From: CAYUIS01 sp964444825
Lineage (GTDB): Bacteria; Chloroflexota; Anaerolineae; B4-G1
Direction: 5' to 3'
DNA length: 30,266 bases
Assembly (NCBI GenBank): GCA_964444825.1
Contig: CAYUIS010000055.1
Span: 1-30,266, forward strand
Positions 7,077 through 15,412 of the stretch are shown here, in pieces (positions within the stretch are counted from its first letter, which is position 1; each line of letters opens with the position of its first letter). The translations under genes were made by a program, and so were the position numbers. The notes under the pieces are model-generated. The model searched no databases and had not been told where the DNA came from. It saw nothing but the letters and a program-made list of their open reading frames with translations.

Positions 7077-8933
7077 TCATTCCGGCGCGCGCACCTCAAA
7101 GTTGTCGAACTCAAAGACAGCAGCGTCGTCGGCGTCGAGGAGTTCTATCGCTACGCCCGCTTCTCCCTGATCTAGCCGGTCGTCATTGGCTTCGCCGACG
7201 TACTGGTCGTTGATATAGAAGGTGTAATGAGTGCCTTCGGCCAGCACCGTCAGGCGGTTCATCTCCCCGGGCCGAATAGCCGCGGATCTGGTCCAATCGA
7301 TCACCGTGTGCCATTCGCCCTCGTAACGCAGGGAGAACTTGAACTCTTGGCTGTCCTCGATCTTGAACAGGCCATAGTTGTCGCTATCGGCCCGGCGGAA
7401 TATCACGCCGTACTGCCCGTCTTCGACTCCGTCGACTCTGCGCACCTCTACCGTCAGGTAGACGTCGGCCACAGATGGGATATCGGGAATGCCCCACCAG
7501 ATGACCCCATCACGGGCGGAGGCGTCCCACAGGTATCTGCCGCCGGTGATGAGCTTTTCACCAATGACCAGGTCGCCCTCGTAATCCCCACTATACCAAT
7601 CATTAACGTTGGCGCCAAAGGTATCGCAGAGGATAACGGGCCAATGTTGAGGGGCCAATCCGGTTTCGTGGACACAGGCCTGAATCGTGACGGTCGCCTG
7701 GGCCTGGAGCACAGCAGTGGATTGGGCCTCGGGAGTGGCCGTTGCGGTCGCGTGTGCCTTGGTGGCGGCAGCAGATTGGGCGGTAGCAGCGGCTGCGGCC
7801 TCTTCCTGAGCGGTTATTGTCATCTGAGCGGCCTGGGTGGCGGCAGTCGCCTGGGCTGCGGTCGTCGCCTCTGCCTGGGCCGTGGCCGTCTGGATAGCTT
7901 GCCCCCGGCGAGCCAGACCTCCGAGTACCCAAACTGACCCCGCACACAGAAGAACCAACGCCACGACGGCGGCACCCAACATCCATACCCAGGCAGGCAA
8001 ACGACGGCGGGCTGGGACGGCAGCCTGGACGCTGGGCATCGCCTCGACCTTTTCGCGCTTGGGGGTGGCCAGTGCGACTGCTCCGGACTGTCGAGCCGGG
8101 GTGGGGAGACTACCAATACCCAGTCCTGCTGCCATCTCTGCCGCCGTCTGCCAGCGTTTGGAACGGGCCAACTCGAGCGCTCGCATAACCCCAGTTTCTG
8201 TGGCGGGGCTGACCTGGGGGTTCAGACCTCGGACTGGCCTGAATTCCTCCGGGGTCGCCATACGCAACGTGGCCGTCAAGGGGGCCTGGCCCACGAGGGC
8301 GTGGTAGAGAGTGGCTCCCACGCTGTAGATGTCGCTGCGGGGATCGGTGTGGCCCGTATCGGCCTCATACTGTTCCGGCGGGGCATACTCGGGTGTTCCC
8401 ATACCCCGCATCACGGTCTTGGTGCGTGGATCGCTGGGGTCCCACAGTTTCACCAATCCAAAGTCCACCAGTACCGCCTGTCCGTCGGGCCGGATGACCA
8501 CGTTCTGGGGCTTTACGTCTCGGTGGATGATTCCTTGGTTGTGGCAATACTCCAGCGCGCCCAACAACTGCTCGGCCCAGGCCAACACCTCGGCCTCGGG
8601 CAGCGGGCCACGCTGATTGATTCTCTCGGCCAGGTTCTCGCCTTCCACAAAGTCCATAACCAGGTAGGCATTACCAGCCTCTTCGAAAAAGTCGGTGACG
8701 CGCACCAGATGCGGGTGGATGAGACGAGCCAACACTGTCGCCTCCTGCTGGAACTGCTGGCGCAGTTGACCCAGCGTCTGCGTGTTGAGGCTTGGTTGGG
8801 GAGTCATCTCTTTGAGCGCAATGGCAACACTGAGCCGCATGTCCCAGGCGCGGTATACCGCGCCCATTCCTCCCTGGCCGAGGGGCGAGACGATGCGATA
8901 GCGATTCTGAAGCACGTAACCGGGTGTTAGCAT
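7077..8933 (-). CDS. Transmembrane Ser/Thr protein kinase with jelly-roll-like (DUF1080/LamG-type) extracytoplasmic domain
   Basis: The product has 618 residues. The Hanks-type kinase domain spans about 11-272: glycine loop GQGGMGAV (19-26), lysine K41, E64, HRDVKPQN (137-144), DFG (157-159), and an activation segment with 'RGMGTPEYAPPEQY'. One transmembrane helix lies at about 313-338. An Ala/Thr/Gln-rich low-complexity stalk (about 345-417) follows, then a C-terminal beta-rich domain (about 430-618) with conserved Trp and Gly pairs and 'FDNFEVR' near the end, typical of concanavalin-like/DUF1080 folds that bind glycans or wall material. All catalytic residues are present. Its start lies 10 bases after the kinase-FHA stop, and the GAGGAG there overlaps the end of that gene, suggesting translational coupling. 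The likely role is sensing an extracellular ligand and phosphorylating the FHA proteins of the cluster. Confidence 0.93.
   Translation of the reverse strand: MLTPGYVLQNRYRIVSPLGQGGMGAVYRAWDMRLSVAIALKEMTPQPSLNTQTLGQLRQQFQQEATVLARLIHPHLVRVTDFFEEAGNAYLVMDFVEGENLAERINQRGPLPEAEVLAWAEQLLGALEYCHNQGIIHRDVKPQNVVIRPDGQAVLVDFGLVKLWDPSDPRTKTVMRGMGTPEYAPPEQYEADTGHTDPRSDIYSVGATLYHALVGQAPLTATLRMATPEEFRPVRGLNPQVSPATETGVMRALELARSKRWQTAAEMAAGLGIGSLPTPARQSGAVALATPKREKVEAMPSVQAAVPARRRLPAWVWMLGAAVVALVLLCAGSVWVLGGLARRGQAIQTATAQAEATTAAQATAATQAAQMTITAQEEAAAAATAQSAAATKAHATATATPEAQSTAVLQAQATVTIQACVHETGLAPQHWPVILCDTFGANVNDWYSGDYEGDLVIGEKLITGGRYLWDASARDGVIWWGIPDIPSVADVYLTVEVRRVDGVEDGQYGVIFRRADSDNYGLFKIEDSQEFKFSLRYEGEWHTVIDWTRSAAIRPGEMNRLTVLAEGTHYTFYINDQYVGEANDDRLDQGEAGVAIELLDADDAAVFEFDNFEVRAPE
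7683..7901 (-). repeat. Low-complexity Ala/Thr/Gln stalk coding region
   Basis: This encodes about 73 residues made almost only of Ala, Thr and Gln, with a few Glu and Ser, between the transmembrane helix and the ectodomain of the kinase. No exact DNA repeat unit is evident. It is probably an extended extracytoplasmic stalk. Confidence 0.7.
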
Positions 8934-8943
8934 AACAGGTCTA

Positions 8944-10167
8944 TCACTCCTCGTAGAATACCAACGTCACCTGGCTGCAGCGAAGGATGTCTCCGGTCCG
9001 GATACTAACGGGCTGTCCCGGCAGCACCGGCGCGCTGTTGAGAAAGGTGCCGTTGGTGCTGTTCAAGTCCTCAAGCATCCAGCCCTCGGCAGCGTATAGT
9101 AGTCGGGCGTGGCGGCGCGAGACCCCCGCTTGACTCCCGCCGTGAGGCCCCAAGTCCACGTCAGGGGAGGGGGTGACGTGGGGATCACCACGGCCGATCA
9201 GCACTTCCCCCTGCTGGGGAAGGAGGAGGGTTGTTCCGGTGCCGGCGACGACCATGCGGGGGCCGGTTATCGGGGAGAGAGCGCCGAGGCGAGCCGTAGC
9301 GGCCGGCACAGCGGACTGGGCGGAGGCCACAGCCGCTTGCCCGGTGGCCCCGGGCTGGCGCGAAAGGTCGTTCACCAGCGCTTCCATCGAGGCGTAGCGG
9401 GCCTCGCGATGGCGGGCTAACGCTCGCAGGATAATGGCCTCCAGTTGAGGCGTCAATTGGGGGTTGAGACGCCGGGGAGGGGGGGGCAAGTCGCGCACTC
9501 GCTGGAGCAGCAGTTCGATGGGTGAGTCGCTTTCAAACGGAAGCCTCCCGGTTAGCAACTGGTAGAGTACGATGGCAAAGCTATAGACATCGCTACGATG
9601 ATCCACATCTTCGCCCGCGGCTTGTTCGGGGGAGAAATACGCGGGAGTGCCAATGGTCACGCCGGGCCGGGTGATGCCCCGTTGATGACCCACCATTTTG
9701 ATCAGGCCAAAGTCGGCCAGCACAGGCCAGTCGGGACGGGCCAGAAGAATGTTGGCTGGCTTGACGTCGCGATGTACAATGCCTTCCGAATGGGCATAGG
9801 CCAGGGCCCGCCCCACCGGTATGATCAGCGTGGCCACCTCTGACCATCCCATAGGTTGCTTGGTCAGTTGTTCCTTGAGCGTGCCGCCAGCGACATACTC
9901 CATGACGATGTAGGCGATGCCCTGCTCCTCTCCATAGTCGTAGATTGTCAGGATGTTGGGGTGGCGCAGCGCAGCAATGGCACGGGCCTCGCGGCGAAAG
10001 CGATCCAGGAACTCTTTGTCGCTGCCTCCGGTAGTGTGCATGATCTTGATCGCTACCCAACGCTCAAGCTGAGTCTGATAGGCACGGTAAACGGTCGCCA
10101 TACCTCCCTGGCCGATTTTTTCAGCAACCTCATAGCCGCCGAGGGTTTGTCCGGTCCATGTCTTCAT
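8944..10167 (-). CDS. Soluble Ser/Thr protein kinase with C-terminal FHA domain
   Basis: The product has 407 residues; the ATG is preceded by GGAG at 8 bases. The kinase domain spans about 10-270: GQGGMATV (19-26), K41, HRDVKPAN (132-139), DFG (152-154), 'GTPAYFSPEQ'. An Ala-rich linker leads to an FHA domain (about 310-405) with 'IGRGDP', 'SRRHA' and 'LNSTNGTF', the residues that contact phosphothreonine. No transmembrane helix or signal peptide is visible. Its activation loop lacks the 'LWDP...TVMRGMGTPEYAPPEQY' signature shared by the three membrane kinases, so it belongs to another subfamily. The FHA insertion ('DPHV...DVDLGPHGG') resembles the one in the zinc-ribbon FHA protein at 21648-22499. 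The fusion suggests a kinase docked onto autophosphorylated partners, as in other FHA-kinase relays (inference). Confidence 0.95.
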   Translation of the reverse strand: MKTWTGQTLGGYEVAEKIGQGGMATVYRAYQTQLERWVAIKIMHTTGGSDKEFLDRFRREARAIAALRHPNILTIYDYGEEQGIAYIVMEYVAGGTLKEQLTKQPMGWSEVATLIIPVGRALAYAHSEGIVHRDVKPANILLARPDWPVLADFGLIKMVGHQRGITRPGVTIGTPAYFSPEQAAGEDVDHRSDVYSFAIVLYQLLTGRLPFESDSPIELLLQRVRDLPPPPRRLNPQLTPQLEAIILRALARHREARYASMEALVNDLSRQPGATGQAAVASAQSAVPAATARLGALSPITGPRMVVAGTGTTLLLPQQGEVLIGRGDPHVTPSPDVDLGPHGGSQAGVSRRHARLLYAAEGWMLEDLNSTNGTFLNSAPVLPGQPVSIRTGDILRCSQVTLVFYEE

Positions 10168-10225
10168 ATCGTAGGCTCCAAATCAACTATCCGTACGTCT
10201 GCCAGCCCCTGTTGTGTTGGGGTGG

Positions 10226-12181
10226 CTACTCCATTCTGACCACAATCACGGCGATATTGTCGTCCCCCCCTGCGCGATTGGCGGCCTCAATAAGGGCGTC
10301 GCACGCCTGCTGAGGGCTGCCAACAGATTCGATGATACGCTGGATCTCTTCATCCAGCACCATTTCCCAAAGCCCATCTGAGCATAGTACCAGCACGTCT
10401 CCGGCCCGCAACTGTCGTGTAAACGTATCCACCTCAACGTCCGATTCATACCCCAGACAGCGATAGATCTGATTGCGTTGGGGATGGGTGCGTACGTTCT
10501 CTGGACGAACAACGCCAGCATCTACCAACCGGGCTACCAACGAGTGGTCTTTGGTGATCTGCTCCAAGCGTCCGCCGCGCAGGAGATAGGTACGGCTATC
10601 GCCAACATTGGTAATAGTCGCCATATCCCCGATCACCAGGGCTGCCGTCACGGTCGACCCGAGGTCGCTGTTCGTGGTCTGCCCGTGGCTCACGAGAGCC
10701 TCATTAGCCTGTTGAACTGCCTGAGCCAGCATCCCGCCGGTCTTGTCCTCGGTGCTGAGCTTGTATGTCGCTCTGTCCAGGTCGGGCAGCACTTTGGTCT
10801 GGATGATCCAGTTGGTCACTATCTGGTTGACGATCCGGCTGGCCAGGTCTCCTGCATCGTGCCCTCCCATGCCGTCAGCCACCAGGTAAAAGCCGATGGG
10901 GACTGAGTGACCTTCCTGTTCTTTGTCGAGGGTAAAGCTGATCACAGCGTCCTCGTTGCGGGGGTGTCTCTGACCGGGATGGGTCGCCTGCCCATGCATG
11001 GGCTTGAGCGATCGGTCGAGAGGGGACGCGGTCGGCAGGAGCAAGAGGTCGGACAGGGCATCCTGTACAGACCCATACTGGCCCTGCAATGCCTGCTCGA
11101 TGAGCGGGCGGAGCGACGGCGGCGCGAGCTCAATATCAGCCCGGGACAGCTCTTTGCCGGTGGCGAGGTAAAAGAGCAACCACGCCAGGAACGCAACGTC
11201 GCTATTGATTTGCGCCCGCAGCGTCTCGTCGACGGCGGATTGCAGGCGCGTACTCGTGCTCAGATCGGCCAGCTTGATGCTTTCTTCACCGCCGACTGTA
11301 ATGAGGCCTTCGATGCTGGTGCCACCTACCTGAGAGTGTGCGAAACCGTAGCTGTGCAAGTAAGCAAGCGCCTGACCGATCTGGGCAGTGCCGGCAAGTG
11401 CTTCTTCGGGTGATCGCTGCCGATATCCACGCACCAAAACACCCCAGCGGCCTGGATGCTCGACCACGGTGTAGATCGTCTCCCGATATTGAATAACCGC
11501 CCGATGCGGCAGGATGTGGGGATGGTCGGTACTGAGGTGGATCAGTTGCCCTATGTCGGGTACAGGGAGGTGGCCGTCCGGGCGGGGACGGCGTTCGTGA
11601 ATCAGGACGGGTTGTAGAGGTGTCTGGCACTGCTGGCACAGACCATCGGTGGGCACGCTCTGTTGTAGGAGGTTGCAGGTTGGACAGGTGAGGTCGAGGG
11701 CGTCGTAGTAGATAGAGCGAGGGAGCTCCCTGGCAATTACGATACCGTATTTGCGTTCGGGGTTGTAGGGGTCGGAAAGAATGGTATCACGTTCAAGCGG
11801 CGTCAACCGGGTGCTGATCTGAGATCGAGTTGGTGGTTTGGGTTGCGCTGGTCCAGGGGAGGCTGCTACCTCTCCAGAACCCGGAGCGGAGAAGGGGCGC
11901 GTGGGAGTTGGCGACGCGGGCGTTGGTGCATTGCCCAACCAACGCTGCACGGTTCTCGTCAGTCCAGAGAGCACGTCCATTGGTTCGGCTCTGCTCACCA
12001 CAGGCGCTGGCTGAGATGTCTGGCCTTGAGCCGAGCTCGACGAAGGGGATGTCCCCGCTACGTCTGTTGGTTCGGCTTTGCTCACCACAGGATCGAGGAT
12101 CGGTGATAGGTCAACCCCGCAATACTTGCAAAACTTGGCTGTAGCTCGGTTCTGTTCGCCGCAGGTTGGGCACGATACCAT
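10226..12181 (-). CDS. PP2C-type protein phosphatase fused to zinc ribbons and a degenerate kinase-like domain
   Basis: The product has 651 residues; the ATG is preceded by GGAG at 8 bases. The N-terminal zinc ribbon is C4/C7/C18/C21. A Ser/Pro-rich linker with an in-frame 29-residue duplication follows, then a second four-Cys module (C166/C169/C182/C185). A kinase-like region (about 200-385) shows 'LAYLHSYGFAHSQV' where HRD should be and 'IKLADLS' where DFG should be, so it is predicted to be inactive. The PP2C domain (about 395-651) carries the metal-binding motifs 'RNEDA', 'ADGMGGH' (D436), 'NVGDSRTYL', 'CSDGLW' and 'GGDDNIAV', and all look intact. It is cytoplasmic. It probably reverses phosphorylation by the cluster's kinases, with the pseudokinase half as docking or regulatory module (inference). 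It is paralogous in layout to the protein at 24017-25786. Confidence 0.93.
   Translation of the reverse strand: MVSCPTCGEQNRATAKFCKYCGVDLSPILDPVVSKAEPTDVAGTSPSSSSAQGQTSQPAPVVSRAEPMDVLSGLTRTVQRWLGNAPTPASPTPTRPFSAPGSGEVAASPGPAQPKPPTRSQISTRLTPLERDTILSDPYNPERKYGIVIARELPRSIYYDALDLTCPTCNLLQQSVPTDGLCQQCQTPLQPVLIHERRPRPDGHLPVPDIGQLIHLSTDHPHILPHRAVIQYRETIYTVVEHPGRWGVLVRGYRQRSPEEALAGTAQIGQALAYLHSYGFAHSQVGGTSIEGLITVGGEESIKLADLSTSTRLQSAVDETLRAQINSDVAFLAWLLFYLATGKELSRADIELAPPSLRPLIEQALQGQYGSVQDALSDLLLLPTASPLDRSLKPMHGQATHPGQRHPRNEDAVISFTLDKEQEGHSVPIGFYLVADGMGGHDAGDLASRIVNQIVTNWIIQTKVLPDLDRATYKLSTEDKTGGMLAQAVQQANEALVSHGQTTNSDLGSTVTAALVIGDMATITNVGDSRTYLLRGGRLEQITKDHSLVARLVDAGVVRPENVRTHPQRNQIYRCLGYESDVEVDTFTRQLRAGDVLVLCSDGLWEMVLDEEIQRIIESVGSPQQACDALIEAANRAGGDDNIAVIVVRME
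11980..12091 (-). repeat. In-frame direct repeat inside the PP2C linker
   Basis: Two 25-base copies at 11980-12004 and 12067-12091 differ at a single base. They are spaced 87 bases apart (29 codons) and encode 'VVSKAEPTDV' and 'VVSRAEPMDV' in the linker after the first zinc ribbon. Confidence 0.85.
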
Positions 12182-12237
12182 ATGGACTGCTCCGGTTCTA
12201 CGTGGTGGTAGGACGCGTGATACGCGCGTGGCGTGCC

Positions 12238-13908
12238 CTAGGGACTGCGCACCACCAAATCATCGAAATGGACCTCTGTTTTCACGTCTTCAAAGGTTGT
12301 GGCTGTAAGGGCGATGTCGCCGGCGGCGAATGTGCCGTCTTCGACCTCATCTAGGAAAAGGCCATTGACGAACAATGCCAAGGTAGAGCCATTGCAGATG
12401 ACTCGAATGTGATTGGTCGCCTGACCCTTTCGGATAGCGGTCGAGCTTGTCCAATCCACAAGGGGCTCGGATTCCCCGCCAACGGCCCGGAAAATGGAAT
12501 AGTAGCCATCCCCAGCGATGCGCAGGTAATATCCATCGCCGTCTCCCTGCTCCCTGCACACCACCCCGTAGGCAGTGTTGTTATCCGGTCCGGCAGAGAT
12601 CTGGGTAGCGTACACCTCTATGGCGAGATTGTCGAAGGAGCGGTAGGCCACGCCCCACATTGTGCTGGCCTGTTCAGCGGAAGTGACAAAGTAGACGCCG
12701 TCCCCGTAGCCCACGTCGCCTATGTCATACTCTCCCACCTCCCAGCCTGAGGTCGAGCTGTCAAAATCATCCTCGAATATGATAGGCCCTCCCTCCTCTC
12801 CAGGAGTGCTGGTGGGGGGCCGGGTGGCAGTAGGCTGGGCCGGCGTGGTGAGATCGGCGCTATCGTTGCTACTGCCAATAATGTACAGTCCTACCAATAC
12901 CGTTACTGCTACCACCGCCAGGCACGCGACTGCGACGAGCGCCAGGCCCACGCCGCCCAATCCTAGCAGTAATCCCCGGCCCTTCTTTTGGCCGTCCGGA
13001 GGACCTGGTTCGGATTCGGGAACGGAAAAGGGCCTTGCTTCCTCCCACGCGGCCTGGCCCGACATATCCGTGGGGAGCGGTGGGCTACCGCTCAATCCTT
13101 TGGCCATCTCGTCTGCGCTCTGGAAACGATGGTCCATGGCTATCTCTAGTGCCTTCAGGACTGCTGCCTCGGTGGCCGGGCTGACCTGTGCGTTTATGCC
13201 ACGTGGGGGCACGAACGAGTCTGGGCTAGCCATACGCTGCGTAGCCGTCGGCGGTACCTTTCCAGTCAGTGCTTGGTAGAGCGTCGCTCCGACGCTATAG
13301 ATATCTGAGCGAGGGTCAGTATGGCCTGAGCCCAGGTCGTATTGTTCTGGCGGGGCGTATTCGGGTGTGCCAGCACCCCGCATCACCGTCCGCGTTTCCG
13401 GATCTCCAGGGTTCCACAACTTGACCAGTCCAAAATCAACGAGCAAGGCTTTGCCTTCAGGCGTGACGATAATGTTCTGGGGTTTGATGTCACGGTGGAG
13501 CACCCCTTGCTGGTGGCAGTAAGCCAGTGCGTGGAGCAACTGATCAGCCCATGCCACAACCTGTGCTTCGGTTTGGGCTCCCTCCCGTTGGATCAGATCG
13601 GCCAGGCTTTCCCCTTCGACAAAGTCCATCACCAGATACTCGTTGCCACCCCAAGAGAAATAGTCGGTGACCCGTACCAGGTTGGGATGGGTGAGGGTAG
13701 CCAGTATCTGGGCCTCCTGCTCGAATTGCTGACGCAATTGGATAAGCATACTGTCATCGAGACCAGGCTGGGGGGTCATTTCCTTGAGCGCGACGGGCCG
13801 GTTCAGCCGCGTGTCCCAGGTGCGATAGACCGCTCCCATCCCGCCCTGTCCGAGCAGCTTGACGACCCTATAGCGATCTCCTACGATTTCACCAACATCG
13901 AGCGGCAT
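12238..13908 (-). CDS. Transmembrane Ser/Thr protein kinase with jelly-roll-like extracytoplasmic domain (paralogue)
   Basis: The product has 556 residues; the ATG is preceded by GGAGG at 6 bases. Kinase domain about 12-272: GQGGMGAV, K42, HRDIKPQN (138-145), DFG (158-160), 'RGAGTPEYAPPEQY'. The transmembrane segment is about 312-344, followed by a short Thr/Pro linker (about 350-372). The ectodomain (about 376-556) resembles that of the kinase at 7077-8933 in size, in 'VDWTxSxAIRxG' and in the C-terminal 'FDDLVVR', although the stalk is much shorter. The catalytic residues are intact. The kinase halves of this protein and of those at 7077-8933 and 16243-18747 share long conserved stretches, so they are products of duplication. 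The gene sits between the VWA and PP2C genes, the setting expected for a kinase-phosphatase-VWA module. Confidence 0.93.
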   Translation of the reverse strand: MPLDVGEIVGDRYRVVKLLGQGGMGAVYRTWDTRLNRPVALKEMTPQPGLDDSMLIQLRQQFEQEAQILATLTHPNLVRVTDYFSWGGNEYLVMDFVEGESLADLIQREGAQTEAQVVAWADQLLHALAYCHQQGVLHRDIKPQNIIVTPEGKALLVDFGLVKLWNPGDPETRTVMRGAGTPEYAPPEQYDLGSGHTDPRSDIYSVGATLYQALTGKVPPTATQRMASPDSFVPPRGINAQVSPATEAAVLKALEIAMDHRFQSADEMAKGLSGSPPLPTDMSGQAAWEEARPFSVPESEPGPPDGQKKGRGLLLGLGGVGLALVAVACLAVVAVTVLVGLYIIGSSNDSADLTTPAQPTATRPPTSTPGEEGGPIIFEDDFDSSTSGWEVGEYDIGDVGYGDGVYFVTSAEQASTMWGVAYRSFDNLAIEVYATQISAGPDNNTAYGVVCREQGDGDGYYLRIAGDGYYSIFRAVGGESEPLVDWTSSTAIRKGQATNHIRVICNGSTLALFVNGLFLDEVEDGTFAAGDIALTATTFEDVKTEVHFDDLVVRSP

Positions 13909-13974
13909 AGTCGCCCTCCGTTTCGTGATGGGTGAATGGCCGACAATGGCTTTCGACGCGCCATCCTGTTGTGA

Positions 13975-15390
13975 CTACACATCCGATGCCATACTCCCGT
14001 GGTGCGCCGTTAGCTTGCGTGTCTCGTAGCGCAGTTTTTTGGTCAGTCGTGGATCGGCCTGGCCGTGTTTTTCCAACGCCAATGCCTGGCGCTCTGTCTC
14101 GGCTGCCAGTTCTTCCTGGCCCATGTCCAGGAGGCGGGTGGCGGCAGCTCGCAGTTTGCGCGTTGCACCGGCCACATCTCCTGCCTCCAGTGCGGCTTGT
14201 GCGCCTCGCTGCAGTTTATATGCGCTTAGGGCCTCGACGACATCCATCACCTGGGCCACTCGCTGCTTTGCTCGGGAAACATTGGCCGTGTATTCCACGA
14301 CGATGTCGGTCCGTGTCTTGAGGCCGGAGAGATTGTTTCCTGGATCGTCACAAGCCAACAGTGCCTGAGCGAGCCGGTAAAGCCCAGCCGGCCGTGGGGG
14401 CACCATCATCTCCAACAGCAGCGTTGGCTCCTCACCTACTACCAGATCGCCCAGTTGGAAATTGTAACTTTCCCCATCGTTGGCCGATTTCAACGGTGCA
14501 ATGGAAGGGCGCACGCGGTAGGCTGCTCGCACCTCCACGCCCTGCGAGGGTCGGAGCTTGAGTTCCAGGTTTCGATAACGGACAGCCTGAGCCCGCTGGA
14601 GTTCCTGAGCAAAGACAGCCGGTATTTCCTTGGGATCTTCTATTAGATATGCCTCGCCCCCAGTCTGATCGGCGATGGGAATCATCAACTCCTCGTTGAA
14701 TTCCCCCCCCAGGCCCATTGTGCTGATCGGGATACGGATCTGGCGAGCACGAGCGGCGCTTTGGCGACACAGTTCCTCATCCAGGGTAAAGCCATCAGTC
14801 AGGACGAGCAGACGGTTGGCCAGATCCTCCGAGGCCCCCTGCTGCAACTCGTCCAACCCTAACGCCATCGCCTGGCCGATGCGGGTGTCGTCTCCCAACT
14901 GCAATTCGTCCAACATGTTCACGACGACCAGCAGTCGCCCCTTCTCGCCACCGTCGGTGTTGGGAATCAGCGTGATCGCCCGTCCTGCAAAGGCAACCAG
15001 GGCGAAGTGATCTGCAGGGCGGAGTTGTTCGACGCCAGCCAGGAGGGCGTCCCGAACGCGATCGATCTTGCGGGGCAGGCGGGTCAGCACCTTGTTGGGG
15101 ATGTCTGTTGATTGCCAGGCAGGCACGCCGTCGATGAGCACCTCCTGCAGCATTCCCAGGCCCGCCAGTTCCCTAAACTGCTCGTCAGTAGCCACCCGGA
15201 TGTGCATGCTTTCGCTGACATCCACGACCAGGGCGACGTTGATTGGCAACACGCCGTCGTTATCGTGCCCGCCTGACTCTACCAACAGGTAGACCAGCCG
15301 CTGGTCACCGGTGACGGGCAGCGCGGGCGCGTTCAACGTCCATGTCAGGCTCAAGCCTTGGGGCATGTCACTTTCACAATGCTCATTCAC
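13975..15390 (-). CDS. VWA-domain (TerY/BatA-like) cytoplasmic protein
   Basis: The product has 471 residues from a GTG at 15390; an ATG at 15366 gives 463 residues and is equally plausible, as neither has a strong ribosome site. The N-terminal beta segment is followed by a von Willebrand factor A domain (about 50-255) with a complete MIDAS: DVSES (D57, S59, S61), T169 in 'DDTRIG' and D199 in 'VLTDGF'. A beta-rich segment (about 265-370) and a C-terminal helical region (about 375-471) rich in Ala, Arg and Glu follow. There is no signal peptide or transmembrane helix. VWA proteins of this shape accompany PP2C and kinase genes in the TerY-P triads described for Ter stress systems. Here they flank the kinase and PP2C genes downstream and the DA1-like gene 22 bases upstream. 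The likely role is metal-dependent scaffold. Confidence 0.9.
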   Translation of the reverse strand: MNEHCESDMPQGLSLTWTLNAPALPVTGDQRLVYLLVESGGHDNDGVLPINVALVVDVSESMHIRVATDEQFRELAGLGMLQEVLIDGVPAWQSTDIPNKVLTRLPRKIDRVRDALLAGVEQLRPADHFALVAFAGRAITLIPNTDGGEKGRLLVVVNMLDELQLGDDTRIGQAMALGLDELQQGASEDLANRLLVLTDGFTLDEELCRQSAARARQIRIPISTMGLGGEFNEELMIPIADQTGGEAYLIEDPKEIPAVFAQELQRAQAVRYRNLELKLRPSQGVEVRAAYRVRPSIAPLKSANDGESYNFQLGDLVVGEEPTLLLEMMVPPRPAGLYRLAQALLACDDPGNNLSGLKTRTDIVVEYTANVSRAKQRVAQVMDVVEALSAYKLQRGAQAALEAGDVAGATRKLRAAATRLLDMGQEELAAETERQALALEKHGQADPRLTKKLRYETRKLTAHHGSMASDV

Positions 15391-15412
15391 GACGCTTTAT
15401 CCGCAGTTCGTC

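Noticed and set aside
8301..8930. Plus-strand open frame (209 codons) opposite a kinase domain
   Set aside because: Similar antisense frames appear opposite the paralogous kinases at 13342 and 18112, which shows they are by-products of the kinase codons.
10204..10226. Hairpin after the PP2C stop (CCCC...GGGG) as an intrinsic terminator
   Set aside because: The stem is only about four uninterrupted pairs and no T-run follows on the minus strand.
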